Part shown: positions 59,301 through 64,000 of the stretch, one piece after another | How the letters are laid out: every line of letters starts with the position of its first letter | How positions within the stretch are numbered: the stretch's first letter is position 1 | Origin: Hydractinia symbiolongicarpus | Taxonomy: Eukaryota > Cnidaria > Hydrozoa > Anthoathecata > Hydractiniidae | Length of the DNA: 64,000 nt | Assembly (NCBI RefSeq): GCF_029227915.1 | Contig: NC_079876.1 | Location: 11,160,001 to 11,224,000 of the forward strand | Direction of reading: 5' to 3' | The notes under the pieces: model-generated | What the model was told of the DNA's origin: nothing | The model's input: only the letters and a program-made list of their open reading frames with translations | Databases searched by the model: none | Translations under genes and position numbers: made by a program

Positions 59301-61392
59301 AAATAAGTTATCACAACAACGTATTTTTAATGGTAAGTCATTGTATAATGCTGCACCAAGATATTTGAAGGATCTTTTTCCGAACTCCAATTTTATACGT
59401 GGTAATTTCACTAACATATTTCGATTCCGTGTGTTAATTGAATGCTCGTTGATAACAAAATAATTATTGAAATTTTCGCAGACAGTGCGAGCAAAATAAA
59501 AAATCATGCCCAACATGAGACTGTGGATATAAAGTGTTCACATCTGGAACCTTTTTTGATCCAACAAATTATATATGATCGGCTATATGATTTGGCGAGC
59601 TAGTTTATTATACGTCTATTATAAGTCTTGTTTTACTTGGAAGAAAAAACAGAATTTGTCAAACATCGCAAATAACATGACCACAAACAATTTGAATAAA
59701 GATAATAAATTTAAATGAAAACCTTCATCGGTATATGTTATCAGGGTAAAACAAGAGTAACCGTTTTGCCGTTGAGTAACCGTTTTCGTTGTGTCAATAA
59801 GTATACCTTTGCGTTCAATAGTATGGGGACTCAAACGGTTTATAAACAACTAACCTAAGTTTTTATTTATCTTGCTACATTCTTCTAATTGAAGTTCTTG
59901 TGTCAACAATGTTTCCACACTGCGCTTTAACTTACTCACAAACACAACCGAATGATAGTAGCCATCCTCAGTAAGGATTTTGACCTCCAACTGGCCGTTC
60001 AATGTTTCAATTTTAGTACACGAAGGACTTGTGTCTGCTGACACCTGAACAGTTTCTCCAAATATTTCCTTAAAAAACACATGTTTAGAGCTGATCATAT
60101 CTTTGAAGGAAGTATTAAGTATTTGTATTTCGCGTTTGTTGAATGAACTACGATCGTTTTTTACCAAGGATAACATGATATGAAGTGAACCAGTATCCCA
60201 CAACGTAAACCCTAATGTAAGTTCTGTTAGGTTTATATCAGTAATGTTACTAAATTTTTTTTTCAACTCTGCAAACATTGCTTTCTCAAGTTCGGCTTGT
60301 AAGATTTTCGATTTTGGATGCGTATCACATTGATAAAACTCAAAAGCATTGGAATCTGGTGAAGTAAACTTAATCTCCGCTTCAAATTGTTCAAACTCCT
60401 CTTCACATGCTACTTTTTTCAACCCACATATACGTACATCAAACTTGAAGTCGTTGCTCAGTTGTGCTAACGATTTATTCACCACCTTCTCTATAGTCAT
60501 CCTCATCCTTGAATTCAATCCTTTTAATTTAGCGTTCTTGAGATATTTCCACCACTGCTAACTTGCTGATGGATAATTGAATTGAAATTCTCAAGGTTGA
60601 TTTATTCATCTTAGACAATATTTTATCCATCTTTTCTTTAATAGCGAAAACATCTTCTAAAATTCTAACTCTTTCTTTAAATTTTTCTAACAAAAATGTT
60701 ATTGAATATTTTTCAATCAACCTGATATCTTCTCTTATTTCAAAAAACGCTTCATGGTTTATCCAGGTTTTCTCAAAGTTTCTCCAATTTCCATTTGTGT
60801 GCAAGTATTCATATAAAGCAGTTAAGGCCCTAATATTTTCCTGCATGTTAGGGCTGATAGCTGAGAATTGTGATGTGTGTGCTCCTATATTTCTGGTTTT
60901 CCTCCCAGTATTCAAGTTCTTTGTAAGAATGTGCGAAAGACAATTTGATAATGTCCTACAAAATCCACAGTCATCGCAGTCTTTTTCTTCTCCGTTCCCT
61001 AGCAGGATATTCTTACAATTTGACTCACAAAAGATACAAAAGTTGTGATTCTTCCATGAAGGGAGACCTTGAATCTCTGTTAAACAAGCAAAGGACATGG
61101 TAAAGTCAAATTTTGACACATCTAAATTTAGTTTGGGAGTTAAGTCTCTTTTTGATTGTATAAAGAGATTTTCCCTATACTTATCTTCTTTCTTCAATAT
61201 GTGCTTTCTTGGCAGATGTGGCAGGATCTTTAATAGAATGTCGCAATTTTCATCTAATACATCCCCAGTTGCTCTAAAATGCAATACCATCAAAAATCTT
61301 TTTAACAATTTGCTCATAACTTCTTCGTAAAAGTTTCTCATAATAACAAATCGAGCTTGTTCATCCTGAATCACGTAATTTGGTAGATCCAT
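50386..61392 (-). CDS. multi-HEPN (DZIP3-like) gene, at least 9 exons
   Basis: Minus-strand exons: 60529-61392 (HEPN-1), 59856-60518, 58795-58941, 56881-56951, 56310-56441, 54802-54832, 54064-54521 (HEPN-2), 51001-51079, 50386-50837 (HEPN-3, stop). Phases agree for exons 2-3-4, 5-6 and 7-8-9; at least one exon is missing at 4/5 and at 6/7, and exon 1 to 2 needs a one-base frame change. Each HEPN module has the DZIP3-type core: FDFTMSFACLTEIQ, SDSEIFDLYTLRCLLL, TDSETFGIHLLGYFLC. Only HEPN-1 keeps RNIGAH (R-x4-H), the RNase-type motif of HEPN folds. It also holds a Cys cluster, C-x2-C-x3-C...C-x2-C-x2-C, just before it. Exon 2 is an unrecognised domain of about 220 residues; exons 3-6 are unrecognised. 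In cnidarians DZIP3-type HEPN domains occur in innate-immunity-like proteins, so a sensing or RNA-cutting role is possible. The gene could also be two genes. Confidence 0.62.
51555..53740 (+). pseudogene. Tigger (pogo group) transposon relic in a HEPN-gene intron
   Basis: Ends are made of inverted GTAATTTGAACTCCTATAAT-like units. The plus strand reads MASKRKHNEVTLK, KDLEKGHLIKDVAKEYNIAT, FKWFKSLRGNNIPI (CENPB-type DNA-binding region), then KYDKVGLTGMAAFNAIG and VVDNCPAHPEVIGLKAINLQ (DDE core) and PRNTNSCTRPMEQG. Multiple frame changes and stops. Opposite strand to the host gene, between its HEPN-2 and 51.0-kb exons. Confidence 0.85.
55000..56300. other. HEPN-gene intron, nothing further recognised
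   Basis: AT-rich with no supported exon; a missing exon of the HEPN gene may lie here, at 54.5-54.8 kb or at 56.45-56.88 kb. Confidence 0.35.
57000..58790. other. HEPN-gene intron, nothing recognised
   Basis: Between the 56881-56951 and 58795-58941 exons. AT-rich, no coding or RNA feature seen. Confidence 0.4.
59265..59620 (-). pseudogene. 3' tail of a CR1/L2-like LINE
   Basis: The minus strand reads HSINTRNRNMLVKLPRIK, then RSFKYLGAALYNDLPLKIR and a stop: the conserved C-terminal motif after the reverse transcriptase of CR1/L2-like elements (RN..L.LPR...., G..LWN.LP..I). Sits in the first HEPN-gene intron. Confidence 0.8.
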
Positions 61393-61499
61393 GTTACTTT
61401 CTAAATTTAAGATGGAAAGTACTATAGTAAAAATAAATAACCTACACATATTATACATAAAATATACATATCTTACATATAATAAATACACATAACTTT

Positions 61500-63200
61500 T
61501 AAACAGAAGTGATAACTTTTAAACAGAGTTGAGCTAGTCGCTGCAATATACGAATAGTAATATAAACATTTAACTGAGTAAACCATTTTAAAAGAAATAT
61601 TAAACCAATTCTAAAAACTTTAAGGAGCTTAAGAAAAGCTATAGAACGTGGCAATTTAACTTATAGCTTGTATGCTACTCACAAGTTTAATTCTCGCCAA
61701 CTGTGAAACTGTTTCACATCATTTTTTTCCGACCAATTGTTCCATATTAACTGACCAAGTAAAGACGGTACTGTATACTAATGCTGCTTAAATAATGTCG
61801 TCTTGGTTCAAAAACAACTGAAAACAGCGTTTTCAGAACGTTTGAATTATTTAACTATATTCAGTGACAAGAAGAGGCAACTGATTATGGCGAAACAACT
61901 CTTCAATTTACAGTAAGAATGTGCGATTTCTAATGGGTGGTCATATCTAACTAAAAATCCCTTTCACAGCTTTTATTACCCGTCTGCCGTTCGAGATCAC
62001 CAAAATGAGTTTATGCTCCATCATTCTGTGATTTTACTGCATTATGCAATGAAAGCAATGATTTAAAATTAACATTGAAGGAGAGCTTACTGATTTACTG
62101 AAGTAAATCTCATTTCAATAGCATCATTACTTTACTGCCTTTAGAGCTATTCTAGCATGATTTTTTTTTAATTTTGTGTCTAATATTTTTTACTTTTAAT
62201 ATATACTGAATTTTTGCAACTATATTTTCCGAACGCGAAAGAGGTTAAGTAAAATATGTTTAAATAACCAAACATTCGAATTAATCAGCAGTGAACAGAA
62301 ACGTTTTATAAAAACAAGTTACTAAGAAAATTTGTTCGACGTATGTATACAGTACACTTATATGTATCAGTAGTTACCGATGATGCAGTCGCAATAATTC
62401 CCCCTAGCACAAATAATTTATATCGTTCAAGAAAAAGGCTGAAGTCACTGATTATACAAATTATACAAACTTTAAACTAAAAGAATAAACAAGTATAAGT
62501 TTGAAATTTATTATCCCTAACTCTTAAGGTTGCTCAAAAGAAGAAGAGAAGAATCAAACCTTGAAACGCATCAAGTAATAAAAGCAGCCAAGTTCAGCTC
62601 TAATGTGGTTGATCAACAATTTAAACACGATTCTAACCTTCAAAATCATATAGTACATGTTTAAAACAAGTTTTTTCAGTTAAAACATAATGAATAAACA
62701 CTGTTTTGGAAACAAATAGTATCTTCCAAACCAACAAGTTTAATGCGTATACCACAAATGTGAATTTTCATGATTTCTTTAATTCTTTAATAAATAGCCA
62801 TACTTTTTTTATTGCCAAACGTTATAATATGCAGTTTTGTGTTTACTACACAACTATCACTTTCATAAGAAAACGTTTACGTGTGTCATTTCTCCTACTT
62901 ACGTAACCATGAAAACAACACTCCTTCCCACATGTTTTTTTTGCTAGTTAGGATCAATAATAAAAAAGCTGATGACGATGGATGAAAGCACACATTGTTT
63001 TTAAATACACTTACTAACAAATATTTAAAGATTCGAAATTAACAGCATGTAAGTGCTAATGTTTATATAAAAGAGATGTGGTGGAAGACTTGTTGGAATA
63101 AAAAGACAAATAATTTTTTAATATAACAAACAATATAATCTATTTAATAACAGCCGCAAGAAGCGAACATACATGACATGCGATATAAAACGGACGGACG
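61500..63200. other. upstream of the HEPN gene, no gene seen
   Basis: AT-rich. No clear promoter element or exon can be named; the 62706-62906 open frame has no similarity. Confidence 0.4.
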
Positions 63201-63204
63201 AACC

Positions 63205-63233
63205 AGTGGATTATCCACAAGCCACCGACTAGT
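63205..63233 (-). repeat. isolated inverted ACTAGTCGGTGG head
   Basis: The minus strand reads ACTAGTCGGTGGCTTGTGGA, like the head of the ACTAGTCG repeats but with an unrelated body. Confidence 0.55.
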
Positions 63234-63559
63234 CTCATAATAATAACCACTCGGTATCTGTTCGTGCGTCAAAATGATACCGGAATAGCGGCAGCGCGTT
63301 TGAAAGCGATGATTTAATTACCAAGAAACTGTAATAATTTAACACGGCATTACCGTGTCGTTTAGTCCTTACAAAAATTCAACATAATGTTCAACCCTAG
63401 GTCAAAATGAGTGTAGCGGTACTTAGTTTAATGCTTTTATTTATACTCTTTTTGATCATTACACCTTTTTATTTATTTTCGTTTTTAATGTTATCATATG
63501 TTAAGATTAAGATTATATCACGTTTTTTAGCCATGTATTATATTAATACCAAAAGTTGT

Positions 63560-63930
63560 CTGTGGCGGAAAATACTGAACTGAAAATTTAACGATATTAT
63601 GAAAGTTAAGGCCATGGCAGTGCACTTTTGAGGCCGAATAACTTTGAAACGAGTGGAAATAACTGACGTTATCTCCTGCGGGAACGACCTGGAATTAAAA
63701 TAGGACTAATTTTCTAAAGCTGGGTCAATCCATCCAGACTGATTAATGACGTCATCAAAAATTTTAAACCCCAATATCTCTGTAACCGTTCGTTAAAAGA
63801 AAAAGTATTTGTTTCTGTACATTTTCTTGATCAAAGTTTCACGCTCTATACAACAGCGGCAACGAGTACACAAATATAAAAATAAATTGTACTCTGATTG
63901 ACCATTCGTCAAAAAGACATGACCTATGTA
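63560..63930 (-). repeat. interspersed repeat, copy 3 (body only)
   Basis: Reverse complement of the second half-module of copies 1 and 2: TTTGATCAAGAAAATGTACA, AACGGTTACAGAGATATTGG, a TGACGTCA (63747-63754), then GTTATTTCCACTCGTTTC. Its 3' part ends near 63560 without the CAGA tail. Confidence 0.75.
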
Positions 63931-64000
63931 GTTTCTACATCTGCATTTCATGTTCTACACATTAGAGGCAACAGCTTTCCTTGTTTATGCACTGTGCACA

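Noticed and set aside
61097-61330. Plus-strand frames at 60.8-61.3 kb
   Set aside because: Antisense of the HEPN-1 exon.

Overview
This window is eukaryotic. It is AT-rich, its genes have introns with GT/AG boundaries, there are no operons, and most of it is transposon debris. The mix of contents suggests a cnidarian, perhaps a hydrozoan: a two-RRM SREK1 orthologue, DZIP3-type HEPN domains, and pogo, PIF/Harbinger, ISL2EU, hAT, CR1/L2-like and tRNA-SINE elements. I infer the phylum from the kinds of families present, not from a sequence match.

Layout. 0-3.7 kb: two copies of an interspersed repeat rich in TGACGTCA. 4.0-14.8 kb (minus): an SREK1-like splicing regulator, 16 exons with matching phases, including seven tiny symmetric RS-domain exons; a TA-flanked MITE sits in one intron. 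15.8-19.5 kb: a 5'-truncated LINE, a Harbinger-type MITE with TTA duplication, and a tRNA-derived SINE. 19.9-20.6 kb: a ~128-bp tandem repeat. 22.7-28.0 kb (minus): an integrase-tail plus USP-like gene whose exon is split by a 3.8-kb hAT element; the hAT carries an OTU/vertnin-like exon pair next to a broken transposase. 28-33 kb: minisatellites, a Penelope-like relic, a palindromic MITE and an integrase fragment. 33.2-39.2 kb: a dead PIF/Harbinger element (MADF gene plus DDE gene) into which an intact-looking 3.5-kb pogo-like element has jumped. 40-44 kb: minisatellites, a hAT-like MITE containing a SINE, and a tRNA-like sequence. 45.1-50.0 kb: an ISL2EU-type element with an open SAP-SWIM-YqaJ nuclease gene and a frameshifted transposase. 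50.4-61.4 kb (minus): a multi-exon gene with three DZIP3-like HEPN modules, hosting a Tigger relic and a LINE tail in introns. 61.5-64 kb: mostly empty, with a third copy of the first repeat.

Most interesting: the nested pogo-like element (34.88-38.35 kb). It encodes a DD35D transposase and, divergently, a HIRAN-domain protein with a canonical PIP box (QKDIRNFF). Both ends carry perfect TTCCCGCC octamers (nine in all), which match the core of E2F sites. HIRAN domains bind 3' DNA ends at forks, PIP boxes bind PCNA and E2F drives S-phase genes, so the element looks built to couple itself to host DNA replication. The domain calls are read from sequence; the functional link is inference. Second: the HEPN-array gene, whose first HEPN keeps an RxxxxH motif and has a cysteine-rich insertion.
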